Positions 49,235 through 58,040 of a DNA stretch of 64,000 bases are shown here, piece after piece. The notes beneath the pieces are model-generated. The model made no database searches and was not told the origin of the DNA. It was given only the letters and a program-made list of their open reading frames with translations. Made by a program: the position numbers and the translations under genes. How positions within the stretch are numbered: position 1 is the first letter of the stretch; the number at the start of each line of letters is the position of its first letter. Origin of the DNA: Helicobacter anseris (GTDB lineage: Bacteria; Campylobacterota; Campylobacteria; Campylobacterales; Helicobacteraceae); NCBI RefSeq assembly GCF_003364335.1, contig NZ_NXLX01000003.1:58033-122032 (forward strand). Direction: 5' to 3'.

Positions 49235-50326
49235 ATGATTCTTTTAGGTAGCACTGGTTCTATAGGAGTTAATACTCTTGCTGTGGCAAAAAAATTTCAT
49301 ATACCTGTAGAAGTGCTTTGTGCCGGAACAAATATCACCCTTTTAAACCAGCAAATACAGGAATTTAATCCAAAAATCATTGTTATCGCCAATAAAGAGG
49401 ATTACCATAAGCTTTGTTATAGCAATGCAAAAGTTTTTTTTGGTAATGATGGGATTATTCAAGCTATCCAAGAAGCAAAATCCCACCTTGTAGTAAATGC
49501 ACTTGTAGGTTTTACTGGATTATATCCGAGTCTTATTGCAAAACAATGTCAAAAAAAACTTGCCTTAGCCAACAAAGAAAGTCTAGTAATCGGGGGTTGG
49601 CTTTTTGAAGATTACCCTATTACTCCTATTGATAGCGAACATTTTGGCATTTGGTATCTTTTAAATAATCGTCCGATAGAAAAAATCATCATTACAGCAA
49701 GTGGTGGTGCTTTCAGGGATATGGATATCAATCAAATTCCTATGCAAAAAGCACAACAAGCCTTGCAACACCCAAACTGGAAAATGGGGAAAAAAATCAC
49801 CATAGATTCTGCAACAATGGTAAATAAACTTTTTGAAATTTTAGAAGCACGATGGCTATTTAAACAAAGCAATATTACAGCACTGATTGAAAAAACCTCT
49901 AGCATTCATGCAATATTAAATTTCCAAGATGGCTCAAGCACAGCCCATTTTGCAAACCCAGATATGCAACTCCCCATAGCATACGCACTAGATCCCATAC
50001 AAGCCAAACAACAACACATCATTAAACTATTTTGTTTTGAAGAAACCTTTTGTTTTTGTTTTGAAAAAATTGACACTAAGCGTTATCCAATATGGAGCAT
50101 TAAAGAGCAACTTTTAGAAAATCCAAAATTAGGAGTTGTTTTAAATGCAAGCAATGAAATCTTAGTGCAATACTTTTTGCAAGAAAAAATCTTATTTGGT
50201 GAGATTGCACAAAATCTATTTAAAGTACTTGATTTTTTCTCCAATCAATGCCATATCAATTCCATAGAAGAGCTTTTTGAATTAGACAACAAAGTAAGAA
50301 TCTATACCAAGGAAATACTAAAATGA
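49235..50326 (+). CDS. dxr: 1-deoxy-D-xylulose-5-phosphate reductoisomerase
   Basis: Second step of the MEP isoprenoid pathway; makes 2-C-methylerythritol 4-phosphate with NADPH. It shows LLGSTGSIGVNTL for NADPH binding, LANKESLVIGG, PIDSEHFGIW, ITASGGAFRD and KMGKKITIDSATMVNK, which together carry the metal and substrate sites. The protein has 363 residues. It abuts cdsA and overlaps the following outer membrane protein by four bases. Confidence 0.97.
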   Translation: MILLGSTGSIGVNTLAVAKKFHIPVEVLCAGTNITLLNQQIQEFNPKIIVIANKEDYHKLCYSNAKVFFGNDGIIQAIQEAKSHLVVNALVGFTGLYPSLIAKQCQKKLALANKESLVIGGWLFEDYPITPIDSEHFGIWYLLNNRPIEKIIITASGGAFRDMDINQIPMQKAQQALQHPNWKMGKKITIDSATMVNKLFEILEARWLFKQSNITALIEKTSSIHAILNFQDGSSTAHFANPDMQLPIAYALDPIQAKQQHIIKLFCFEETFCFCFEKIDTKRYPIWSIKEQLLENPKLGVVLNASNEILVQYFLQEKILFGEIAQNLFKVLDFFSNQCHINSIEELFELDNKVRIYTKEILK

Positions 50327-51639
50327 AAAAATACTTTTTATTGTTTTCTTTGGGTATTTTTGCACTTTCAAAAGACTTTAATGCAGAAGTCATCAATTAT
50401 ACTAAAATAGGTTTTAACAACAATGCAATCAACCTTCAAGATGGGACATATCCCACAGATAGCTTTTCGGTTCTTTATACCTCAATCAACTACAATAAAA
50501 ATTTAGAACATCTCTTTTTTGGTGCAGGACTTGCATTTGGTGGCATTGTATTTGATTCTACAAAATCAGATATTAAAGATGGATTAGCCTATAAATATCT
50601 AGGTTACAACACAGGCTTTCTTGGCAATCAAAAAGCCTCAGCTCAAAATACACAAAACTATTTCATAAAAGATTTATATATTGGTTATCAAGACTCCCAT
50701 TTTAAATTTAGTGTAGGAAGATTTTTATTCAATAATACAGACTGGCTTACAGGTCGGCATGCTGGTGCAGAAATACATTTTTTTACACATTCTTATGATT
50801 TTTATGCTGCAATAAGTGAAAAAAAATCATCTTATGGTGGCAAATGGCTTAAAACCTATAAATTTATGAACTCAAGCAAAATTCCCACCTTTGTTTTAGG
50901 CACAAAAATGAATTTTGATGCTCTCAAATTAGACTTTTATCTCCAATCACATATCAACCTCTATTATGCTTTTGGAATCCATACTACCTATCAAACCAAC
51001 TTCAATACATCAAATCAAGACATTAGTAGCAAAAGCGATTTTATAGGACTTTATGTTTATCATACCAACCAAGCACAAGAAAAATTCTCTGGCTATGATA
51101 TGGGATCTCTACCAATATATGGAGCTATTGATACAAAAAATCCTACCTTGCAAGGCTATCTAGGTAGAAAGGTGGGTCATGGAGGATTTTCTTTGGGCTT
51201 TAAACAAACTTTTGGCATTTCAAGCTATAACTTTGGAATCCAACTTTATGGCAATATAGGCAATCCCAACGAATTTATCGGACGCTATGGAAACCCTATT
51301 GGAATTGATCTTAATGACAATACTATCTATGATAGAGGCACTGCAAACAATGCGATTTTTGATTATAACTCTTTTAGCAATATCATCTTTATGGACAAAA
51401 AATTCCCTTCTTGCACCATAAAAGTATCCAATCGCTTCACAACCTCAAAAAGAAACAACGAAGAGAATTTTTCAGTTAGTGCAAGCTATAAGATAGAAAA
51501 AAACACTACCATTGGTATCAATCTAAGCCTTTATCTCATTGAAACAAATGCTGGATATAAGATTTATAAGACCTACCTTACACACTCAAGATGGGATGAT
51601 AGAAGTTTTGCTTCAACCTATATCACTCATAGATTCTAA
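50323..51639 (+). CDS. Porin-like outer membrane protein (Hof-type candidate)
   Basis: A 438-residue protein with a signal peptide (about 1-17, FSLGIFALSKDF) and alternating aromatic strands through to a terminal RSFASTYITHRF, with the barrel-closing phenylalanine at the very end. The strand FKFSVGRFLFNNTDWLTGRH and the repeated YGNIGNPNEF-like loops resemble Helicobacter Hof-family outer membrane proteins, from memory. Substrate unknown. It overlaps dxr by four bases, which is odd for an outer membrane protein and suggests it depends on the lipid-pathway transcript. Confidence 0.65.
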   Translation: MKKYFLLFSLGIFALSKDFNAEVINYTKIGFNNNAINLQDGTYPTDSFSVLYTSINYNKNLEHLFFGAGLAFGGIVFDSTKSDIKDGLAYKYLGYNTGFLGNQKASAQNTQNYFIKDLYIGYQDSHFKFSVGRFLFNNTDWLTGRHAGAEIHFFTHSYDFYAAISEKKSSYGGKWLKTYKFMNSSKIPTFVLGTKMNFDALKLDFYLQSHINLYYAFGIHTTYQTNFNTSNQDISSKSDFIGLYVYHTNQAQEKFSGYDMGSLPIYGAIDTKNPTLQGYLGRKVGHGGFSLGFKQTFGISSYNFGIQLYGNIGNPNEFIGRYGNPIGIDLNDNTIYDRGTANNAIFDYNSFSNIIFMDKKFPSCTIKVSNRFTTSKRNNEENFSVSASYKIEKNTTIGINLSLYLIETNAGYKIYKTYLTHSRWDDRSFASTYITHRF

Positions 51640-51670
51640 TACTTTCATTGCTTTTAAAATTAGGAGGTTA

Positions 51671-51676
51671 TATAAT
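51671..51676 (+). promoter_or_regulatory. -10 box of the Sel1-repeat gene
   Basis: Perfect TATAAT, 61 bases before the start of the Sel1-repeat gene. AAGGA (51725-51729) is the ribosome site. A stray GGAGG just upstream has no start codon behind it. Confidence 0.45.
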
Positions 51677-51736
51677 TACAACAGAGAAATGATTGACTTT
51701 TAAATCTCTAGCTTATATCTCAAAAAGGAAAAAATA

Positions 51737-52426
51737 ATGAAAAAAATTTTAATTGCTTTATTGATGTTGGAAATACTCCAAGCAAATGAAGAAGAGATAG
51801 ATGACAAAAAACTCCAAACAGAATGCGATAGTGGGAAATATGAATCTTGTGCTGCACTTGGATTTTTATATGATTTTAATATAGGTGTTAAACAGGATTA
51901 TTTCAAGGCAGCAGAGCTTTATGAAAAAGCGTGTAATGGTGGTTTTATTTCTGTGTGTGGTAGACTTGGATCTTTATATGCCAATGGTCATGGTGTTAAA
52001 CAGGATTATTTCAAGGCTAAAGAACTCTATGAAAAGGCGTGTAATGGCGAAGAACTTTCCGATTGTTTTTTTCTTGGATATTTATATCATGAAGGCTATG
52101 GTGTTAAACAGGATTATTTCAAGGCAGCAGAGCTTTATGAAAAAGCGTGTAATGGTGGGTTGGCTTCTGGATGCCGTAGTCTTGGATCTTTGTATTATCA
52201 AGGCATAGGTGTTAAACAGGATTATTTCAAGGCTAAAGAACTCTATAAAAAGGCGTGTAATGGCAAAGAAGCTGTAGGGTGTTTTTTTCTTGGAGTTTTA
52301 TATGCCAATGGTCATGGTGTTAAGCAAGACTACTCCAAAGCTAAAGAGTTTTTTGGCAAAGCGTGTGATTTAAAAAATGAATTTGGATGTAAAACTTACG
52401 CCGAATTAAATCAACAAGGATACTAA
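51737..52426 (+). CDS. Secreted Sel1-repeat protein, Hcp-like
   Basis: A 229-residue protein with a signal peptide (about 1-17) and tandem 36-residue Sel1-like helical repeats. Each repeat has the form GVKQDYFKA..LYEKACNGG followed by a second cysteine about eight residues on, as in Helicobacter cysteine-rich proteins (Hcp), which are secreted and recognised by the host immune system. The GVKQDY motif recurs five times exactly 108 bases apart (51884, 51992, 52100, 52208, 52316), and the copies are nearly identical at DNA level, so repeat number could vary. Hcp proteins were first described as penicillin-binding or beta-lactamase-like; no such activity can be read here. Confidence 0.8.
   Translation: MKKILIALLMLEILQANEEEIDDKKLQTECDSGKYESCAALGFLYDFNIGVKQDYFKAAELYEKACNGGFISVCGRLGSLYANGHGVKQDYFKAKELYEKACNGEELSDCFFLGYLYHEGYGVKQDYFKAAELYEKACNGGLASGCRSLGSLYYQGIGVKQDYFKAKELYKKACNGKEAVGCFFLGVLYANGHGVKQDYSKAKEFFGKACDLKNEFGCKTYAELNQQGY
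51884..52333 (+). repeat. Five direct copies of a 108-base unit in the Sel1 gene
   Basis: The stretch coding for GVKQDY is repeated at exact 108-base intervals. The first four copies share a 23-base core almost without change; the fifth has diverged (Ser for Phe). In-frame gain or loss of whole repeats by recombination would keep the gene open. Confidence 0.8.
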
Positions 52427-52696
52427 CCAAAAGCCATTTTCATCATAAAAGCATCACTAAGATATGCAAATAAGATTTGAAAAGTGGTGTTTTTATATAT
52501 TTTTGCAATAAAGGAGGTTTTTATTTATACAAAAGCAAGATTATCAGCCAATGTGGTGATAATATAGATTGCAAAACTTTCTAATTACTCCATTTTTTTC
52601 CACTACCCTCCCCCCGCCATCTTATTAAATCTAGCCATATCAATCAATAGTGATTGCATAAAAAACAGCATAATTAAAATAAAATACTAAGTTTTA

Positions 52697-52750
52697 TTTA
52701 TATAAAAAAACTAATAAAACTTTATATAAAATGACTAAACTTTATATAAA
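52697..52750. repeat. Three palindromic TTTATATAAA decamers upstream of CIRCE
   Basis: TTTATATAAA occurs at 52697-52706, 52721-52730 and 52741-52750. The last two lie in a 16-base direct repeat (52717-52732 and 52737-52752) spaced by 20 bases, about two helical turns, and the second copy touches the CIRCE-like element. They may be sites for a second heat-shock regulator (HspR controls these genes in H. pylori), or simply AT-rich promoter DNA. Confidence 0.4.
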
Positions 52751-52751
52751 A

Positions 52752-52778
52752 TTAGCAGTTTTTTAAACTAAATGCTAA
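52752..52778. promoter_or_regulatory. CIRCE-like operator for HrcA
   Basis: A 27-base element of the exact CIRCE plan: TTAGCAGTT, nine bases, AAATGCTAA. The consensus is TTAGCACTC-N9-GAGTGCTAA, so the outer six bases of each arm are perfect and the inner three of each arm differ. It is 64 bases upstream of hrcA, where autoregulation by HrcA is expected. Confidence 0.7.
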
Positions 52779-52842
52779 TTTTATTTACTTTTTTTATGGA
52801 ATAATACGACCAACACAAAAACTTACAAAGGAGTTTTAAAAA

Positions 52843-53634
52843 ATGGCTTATCCTAAAGATTTACTTTTAGAAAAAGTCATAGAAGTATATTTGAAGCAAA
52901 AAGAACCTATTGGTTCAGAAACTCTTAAATCTACTTTGCAAATTAAGGTTTCCTCAGCAACTATACGCAATTATTTTAAAACTCTAATGGATGAGGGGAT
53001 TTTAATCCAACCTCATATAAGTGGTGGCAGAATCCCTACATATTTTGCGATGAAGAACTATTGGAGAGCAAAACTTGATTTTCAAAATCTAAGCTTTGAT
53101 ATTAAAAATCTAGAGATTCTCAAACAAGCTTGTTTGAAACATCAAATTTTTGTGTTAATTCGCAAAAAAAATACACAAAGATTCAAAAAACTTATCAATT
53201 ATGAGAACCAATTTTTGATACTTTTGTTTGAAAGTCAAGAGGTTATCATTCCTTATCAGCAAAATTTTGAGAGATTTTTAAGCGAGCTTATTGGTCTTGA
53301 GATTGAAGAAGTAAAAAATATTGCCTATCAAGTGATGGCAAATGAATTATTTGAAAAAATCAATACCTTGCAAAATCAAAAAATTATTTATTTTGGTTTA
53401 GAAAATTTAGATTTTTTGATAAAAAATCCTACTTATCAACACCTATTTTTTGAAAGCTTAGAGGGAAAAATATTTGACAAGCTTTCAAATGGTGTCTATT
53501 TTGAACCTCTAATGCCAGAAGGCTTTATGGGTGTCATACAAAATATTACACATCAAGATTCTAAAGCAAAAATGCTATGCATTGGATCGCTTATGTGTGA
53601 TTATCAAAGCTTCTATAATCAAATAGCAGCTTAA
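52843..53634 (+). CDS. hrcA: Heat-inducible transcription repressor HrcA
   Basis: Repressor that binds CIRCE operators when GroEL is free. The 263-residue protein has an N-terminal winged helix (LLEKVIEVYLKQKEPIGSET, then SSATIRNYFKTLMDEGILIQ) and a GAF-like domain, shorter than the 340-residue Bacillus protein as is usual in Campylobacterota. AAAGGAG precedes the ATG. It is first in hrcA-grpE-dnaK and lies directly behind the CIRCE-like element, so it should repress its own operon. Confidence 0.92.
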   Translation: MAYPKDLLLEKVIEVYLKQKEPIGSETLKSTLQIKVSSATIRNYFKTLMDEGILIQPHISGGRIPTYFAMKNYWRAKLDFQNLSFDIKNLEILKQACLKHQIFVLIRKKNTQRFKKLINYENQFLILLFESQEVIIPYQQNFERFLSELIGLEIEEVKNIAYQVMANELFEKINTLQNQKIIYFGLENLDFLIKNPTYQHLFFESLEGKIFDKLSNGVYFEPLMPEGFMGVIQNITHQDSKAKMLCIGSLMCDYQSFYNQIAA

Positions 53635-53655
53635 TCTTATTGTAAAGGAGTAATT

Positions 53656-54165
53656 ATGGAAGAAGAAAAAGAAGACATACAAAACCAAACTGAAGAAATA
53701 CAAGAGAATAACGAAATTGAAGAATCTGAAACAAAGGAGGATTTTGAACAAAAATACAATGAATTAAAAAATGAATATCTAAGAGTATTCGCTGATTTTG
53801 AAAATAGCAAAAAAAGACTTGAAAAAGATAAATTTCAAGCCCTTGAATATGCATATGAAAAATTTGCAAAAGATTTATTGCCAGTCATTGATGCATTACA
53901 AAATGCAAAAGAGGTATCAAAGGAAAATCCCGCTATCTTAGAGGGAATAACACTCACCTTAGAAAATCTCATCAAAACCCTATCAAAATATGGGATTGAA
54001 GAGATTGACACACAAGGTGATTTTGATCCCAATCTTCACGACTGCATTATGCAAATGCCAAATGCAGAGCTAGAAGATGGAAAAATTGCTCAAGTAATGC
54101 AAAAAGGTTATAAATATAAAGAAAGAACTTTGCGACCTGCAATGGTAGCAATTGTAAAAAACTAA
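53656..54165 (+). CDS. grpE: Nucleotide exchange factor GrpE
   Basis: Releases ADP from DnaK. The 169-residue protein has an acidic, disordered start, a long coiled-coil helix (about residues 35-85, with [19 protein letters not shown]) and the beta head with the signature [19 protein letters not shown]. It lies 21 bases after hrcA and 30 before dnaK. Confidence 0.96.
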   Translation: MEEEKEDIQNQTEEIQENNEIEESETKEDFEQKYNELKNEYLRVFADFENSKKRLEKDKFQALEYAYEKFAKDLLPVIDALQNAKEVSKENPAILEGITLTLENLIKTLSKYGIEEIDTQGDFDPNLHDCIMQMPNAELEDGKIAQVMQKGYKYKERTLRPAMVAIVKN

Positions 54166-54195
54166 AATTTAATCTTAAAAATGAAAGGATAAAAA

Positions 54196-56058
54196 ATGGG
54201 AAAAGTAATTGGAATTGACTTAGGAACAACAAACTCTGCAATGGCAGTATATGAAGGAAATGAAGCAAAAATCATTACCAATAAAGAAGGAAAAAATACC
54301 ACTCCATCAATCGTGGCTTTTACAGATAAAGGAGAAATCTTAGTAGGAGAACCTGCAAAAAGACAAGCTATCACAAACCCTCAAAAAACCATCTATTCTA
54401 TTAAAAGAATTATGGGCTTGATGTTTAATGAAGATAAGGCAAAAGAAGCTGAAAAAAGACTACCTTATAAAATAGTTGATAGAAATGGCGCTTGTGCAAT
54501 TGAGATTGCAGATAAAACTTACACACCTCAAGAAATTTCTGCAAAGATTCTTATGAAACTCAAAGAAGATGCGGAAAGTTATCTAGGCGAGAGTGTTACT
54601 GAAGCAGTAATCACAGTGCCTGCGTATTTCAATGATGCACAGAGAAAAGCAACAAAAGAAGCTGGAACTATCGCTGGCTTAAATGTCTTAAGAATCATCA
54701 ATGAGCCAACTTCTGCGGCACTTGCCTATGGACTTGATAAAAAAGAATCTGAAAAGATTATGGTATATGATTTAGGTGGTGGGACATTTGATGTTACCGT
54801 GCTAGAAACTGGAGATAATGTCGTAGAAGTTTTGGCAACTGGTGGAGATGCTTTCCTTGGTGGAGATGATTTTGATAATAGAATCATTGATTGGGCTGCT
54901 GGTGAATTCAAAGATGAAACAGGAATTGATATCAAAGCTGATGTAATGGCTCTCCAAAGATTAAAAGATGCGGCAGAAAATGCAAAAAAAGAACTCTCAA
55001 GTGCTCAGGAAACAGAAATAAACCTGCCATTTATTACCGCAGATGCAAGTGGTCCAAAGCATTTGGTAAAAAAACTCACTCGTGCAAAGTTTGAGAATCT
55101 TATTGATGATTTGATTGAACAAACTATTAGCAAAATTGATTTTGTTATCAAAGATGCGGGTCTTAGCAAGAGTGATATCTCTGAGATTGTAATGGTTGGT
55201 GGTTCTACAAGGATTCCAAAAGCTCAAGAAAGAGTAAAAGAATTTATCGGAAAAGAGCTCAACAAATCTGTAAATCCTGATGAAGTAGTAGCTATTGGTG
55301 CAGCAATTCAAGGTGGTGTTTTAAAAGGTGATGTAAAAGATGTATTATTACTTGATGTAACTCCTTTAAGTCTTGGTATTGAGACACTTGGTGGAGTAAT
55401 GACAAAAGTCATTGACAGAGGGACAACTATCCCTGCTAAGAAAACTCAGACTTTTTCTACTGCAGAAGACAATCAACCTGCTGTTTCCATCTCAGTGCTA
55501 CAAGGTGAAAGAGAAATGGCAAAAGACAATAAATCTCTAGGTAGATTTGATCTTCAAGGAATCCCACCAGCTCCAAGAGGTGTGCCACAAATTGAAGTAA
55601 CATTTGATATTGATGCAAATGGTATTCTAACTGTTAGTGCAAAAGACAAGACAAGTGGTAAATCTCAAGAAATTAAGATCAGTGGATCTAGCGGCTTAAG
55701 CGATAGTGAAATAGAAAAAATGGTAAAAGATGCTGAATTACACAAAGAAGAAGATGCAAAAAGAAAAGCAACTATAGAATCAAGAAATCTCGCTGATAAT
55801 CTCGTGTATCAAACACAAAAAATGCTCGATGAATCTAAAGATAAAATATCTAATGATGAAGCTCAAAAAATTCAAGGTGCAATTGATGCTTTAAAAGACA
55901 CTCTAAAAGATGATAATGCAAGCAAAGAGCAAATCGAAGAGAAAATGAAACAACTCTCTGAAGCAGCACAAAATCTTGCACAAAGTGCTCAGCAAAATGC
56001 AAATACTCAACAAAATACAAAAAAAGATGATGATGTTATTGATGCTGAGGTAGAATAA
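54196..56058 (+). CDS. dnaK: Chaperone protein DnaK (Hsp70)
   Basis: ATP-dependent chaperone of 620 residues. The ATPase domain has [28 protein letters not shown] and [15 protein letters not shown]; the substrate domain with [16 protein letters not shown] and a helical lid follow. It ends [10 protein letters not shown], the conserved acidic C-terminus. It is last in the heat-shock operon, with a strong hairpin right after it. Confidence 0.98.
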   Translation: MGKVIGIDLGTTNSAMAVYEGNEAKIITNKEGKNTTPSIVAFTDKGEILVGEPAKRQAITNPQKTIYSIKRIMGLMFNEDKAKEAEKRLPYKIVDRNGACAIEIADKTYTPQEISAKILMKLKEDAESYLGESVTEAVITVPAYFNDAQRKATKEAGTIAGLNVLRIINEPTSAALAYGLDKKESEKIMVYDLGGGTFDVTVLETGDNVVEVLATGGDAFLGGDDFDNRIIDWAAGEFKDETGIDIKADVMALQRLKDAAENAKKELSSAQETEINLPFITADASGPKHLVKKLTRAKFENLIDDLIEQTISKIDFVIKDAGLSKSDISEIVMVGGSTRIPKAQERVKEFIGKELNKSVNPDEVVAIGAAIQGGVLKGDVKDVLLLDVTPLSLGIETLGGVMTKVIDRGTTIPAKKTQTFSTAEDNQPAVSISVLQGEREMAKDNKSLGRFDLQGIPPAPRGVPQIEVTFDIDANGILTVSAKDKTSGKSQEIKISGSSGLSDSEIEKMVKDAELHKEEDAKRKATIESRNLADNLVYQTQKMLDESKDKISNDEAQKIQGAIDALKDTLKDDNASKEQIEEKMKQLSEAAQNLAQSAQQNANTQQNTKKDDDVIDAEVE

Positions 56059-56063
56059 AAAAT

Positions 56064-56093
56064 AAACTCTCAAGAGCAAACTCTTGAGAGTTT
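56064..56093 (+). terminator. Stem-loop after dnaK
   Basis: AAACTCTCAAGAG pairs perfectly with CTCTTGAGAGTTT (13 base pairs) around a CAAA loop, five bases after the dnaK stop. Only three T follow on the plus strand, and the complementary A runs would serve the other strand equally. It marks the border between the core heat-shock operon and the accessory glycan locus. Confidence 0.65.
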
Positions 56094-56123
56094 ATCAGAT
56101 TTATTTCTCATAAGGCTTATCTA

Positions 56124-56847
56124 ATGTTAAAGCAAATTTTAAAAACAATCCTTCCAAATAAAATCCAAAGAATACTTTCAAATTTTTACCATACTTATAT
56201 CACAAAATATAGCCAAAATTCGTATGCACAAGAAGGTGAAGATCTAATTCTTTTAGAAATATTTGACAAAAAATTATATAGGGGGGGGGGGCTTTTATGT
56301 AGATATCGGAGCACATCATCCCTTTAGATTCTCAAATACTTTCAAACTCTATCAAAAAGGCTGGAGTGGAATCAACATTGATGCAATGCCAAAAAGTATG
56401 AAGCTTTTTAATAGATTTAGAAAAAGAGATACAAATCTAGAAATCGGTGTAGGAAACAAAAGCTCCATAATCAATTTTTATATATTCGAAGAACATGCTC
56501 TCAATACTTTTGATGAAGAGATTGCAAAACAAAGACAATTAAAACACCCTATTAAAGAGATTCAAAAAATTCCAGTTGAAAATATCAATACCATACTTAA
56601 GCAATATCTTAACCACGCCCAAAAAATAGATTTATTAAGCATTGATGTAGAAGGCATGGATTTGGATATTTTAAAATCTCTTGATTGGGCACTTTTTTAT
56701 CCAGAAGTAGTTTTAGCAGAAAGCTATAAAAAGGACTTGCACACAGATCCAATTTATCTTTTTATGCAATCACAAAATTACAAAATGCTTGCCAAAACAA
56801 CAAGAACATATATTTTCATAAAAGAAGATTCAATATTACTATCTTAA
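56124..56847 (+). CDS. FkbM-family methyltransferase, phase-variable, currently OFF
   Basis: SAM-dependent methyltransferase of the FkbM type, often a sugar O-methyltransferase in glycan loci. Motifs are FYVDIGAHHPFRFSNT (SAM-binding loop) and DLLSIDVEGMDLDILKSLDW. An 11-G tract (56281-56291) splits it: with 11 G the frame from the ATG at 56124 runs out at 56327, while the rest (up to 56847) is in the +1 frame. With 10 G the two join as LYRGGGFYVDIG, giving about 240 residues. It overlaps the end of the convergent glycosyltransferase by nine bases. Confidence 0.8.
56281..56291 (+). repeat. Poly-G tract (11 G) in the FkbM gene
   Basis: Eleven G in a row inside the coding region, 158 bases after the start codon. 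Such tracts slip during replication in Helicobacter and Campylobacter. Ten (or 13) G give the open frame; the sequenced state is off. Confidence 0.9.
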
Positions 56848-57947
56848 AAATTTATTTTTGATAGCCTTCAAAATCTTATATATCCTAGGAAAATGATAAG
56901 CCACTTTACTTCCAAATGAAGCATATTTCTTATATTCTTGCAGTGCTTCTAACATTTTTCTACAATTTCTTGGGTCTTTAGCAAAAGTGATGGAGCCAAA
57001 AGCAAAAAATGCCCTATGACCAATCATTTCAAAAAGCTTATTTCTCAACTCTAATTCTAATGGTATTGATTTTACAAACTTATCTATTTCTATACACATG
57101 ACGCAAGCAGAATACGCAAAACTATAATACCTCACATCACAAGGATTGCAATCAAATGCTTTTACGATATCTGTCATATGAGCTGGCCACTTTGGGACAA
57201 AACCACTCTGATGTAATGTATGCTGCGAAATAGAATTTGGACGAATGCGATAAAAAGCCAATCCTTTGTCCAAAATAAAAACCTGTCTAGCAAGAGAAAA
57301 AAGCATCATGCCAAATGGAACATCCTCTGATTCTACACCCTCAACAAATCTCAAATTCTTTGCAGAGCCATAAAATCTATACATACCACACCAAGCCCAA
57401 GAAAAGCTTTTGCCTCCTAATTTTGAAAAAACCTCTAGTGGAGTATAGCTTTTTTCATTACAAAAATTTTCAAATAAACCTTGGCATATTCCTTCTATTT
57501 TTCCATTCTCTTCACTAAAAATAAAAAAATTATGCCAAATAATATCTGCTTGACTTGCTAAAGCACTATTTACACACTCTTCTATGCAAGAAAGTTCAAG
57601 CCAATCATCACTATCAAGAAAGTGGATATAATCAACTATCAATGGAGATTGGTGTTCAAATACTTCTAGTCCCCCCCCCCCTACTAAACTTTGTGCAAGA
57701 TAATCCAACCCTACATTACGCGTATGACTGAGCCCTTTGTTTTCTTTTTTTATCAAGGCTATTCTTTTATCTTTATCAAAATATTCTTTTGCAATAGCAA
57801 AGCTATTATCAGTGCTTCCATCATCAACTAATACAAATTGAAGATTCTTATAAGTTTGATTGATAACAAAATCTAAGCATTCTTTAAATATTTTTCTACA
57901 TTATAAATTGGAATGATTATTCCAACGCAAGGATTTATATTTGCCAA
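56839..57947 (-). pseudogene. Family 2 glycosyltransferase, phase-variable and frameshifted
   Basis: GT-A type glycosyltransferase. The start, read from a TTG at 57947 behind AGGAG, gives ANINPCVGIIIPIYNVEKYL; then the frame breaks at AAA (57883-57885). Adding one A restores KECLDFVINQTY, LVDDGSTDNS and GLSHTRNVGL. The second part (57756-56839, 305 residues) is open through an 11-G tract (LVGGGGLEV) and contains the DxD motif FLDSDDWLELSCIEE. So the tract is in the ON register while a separate single-base deletion near the N-terminus disables the gene. A sequencing error at the A run is possible. Acceptor and sugar are unknown. Confidence 0.75.
57671..57681 (-). repeat. Poly-C tract (11 C; poly-G on the coding strand) in the glycosyltransferase
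   Basis: Eleven C on the plus strand, in a loop between the GLSHTRNVGLDYL segment and the DxD motif. With 11 G the frame on either side is continuous (VGGGGLEV), so the tract itself is in the ON state. Confidence 0.9.
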
Positions 57948-58040
57948 AATCACACTCCTATCAAGTATTTACAAACACTAAAGAATAATTTTAGCAGTTT
58001 TTGATAGAATTACAACTCAGTTTAATACAAGCGAGGCTCT

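Larger units (their letters stand above)
52427..52842. other. 416-base gap between the Sel1 gene and hrcA
   Basis: No gene is recognised. It holds a strong but orphan ribosome site AAAGGAGG (52510-52517) followed only by a 14-codon frame from an ATT, a run of six C at about 52612, three copies of the palindrome TTTATATAAA and a CIRCE-like operator before hrcA. The left half may be the remnant of a lost gene. Confidence 0.5.

Noticed and set aside
51884..52333. Regular repeats as a possible CRISPR array
   Set aside because: The 108-base period is in frame with Sel1-like protein repeats and there are no unique spacers between short repeats.
55480..56093. Border of a genomic island right after dnaK marked by an attachment site
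   Set aside because: The perfect stem-loop there looks like a terminator; no matching direct repeat, integrase or tRNA end was found in the window.
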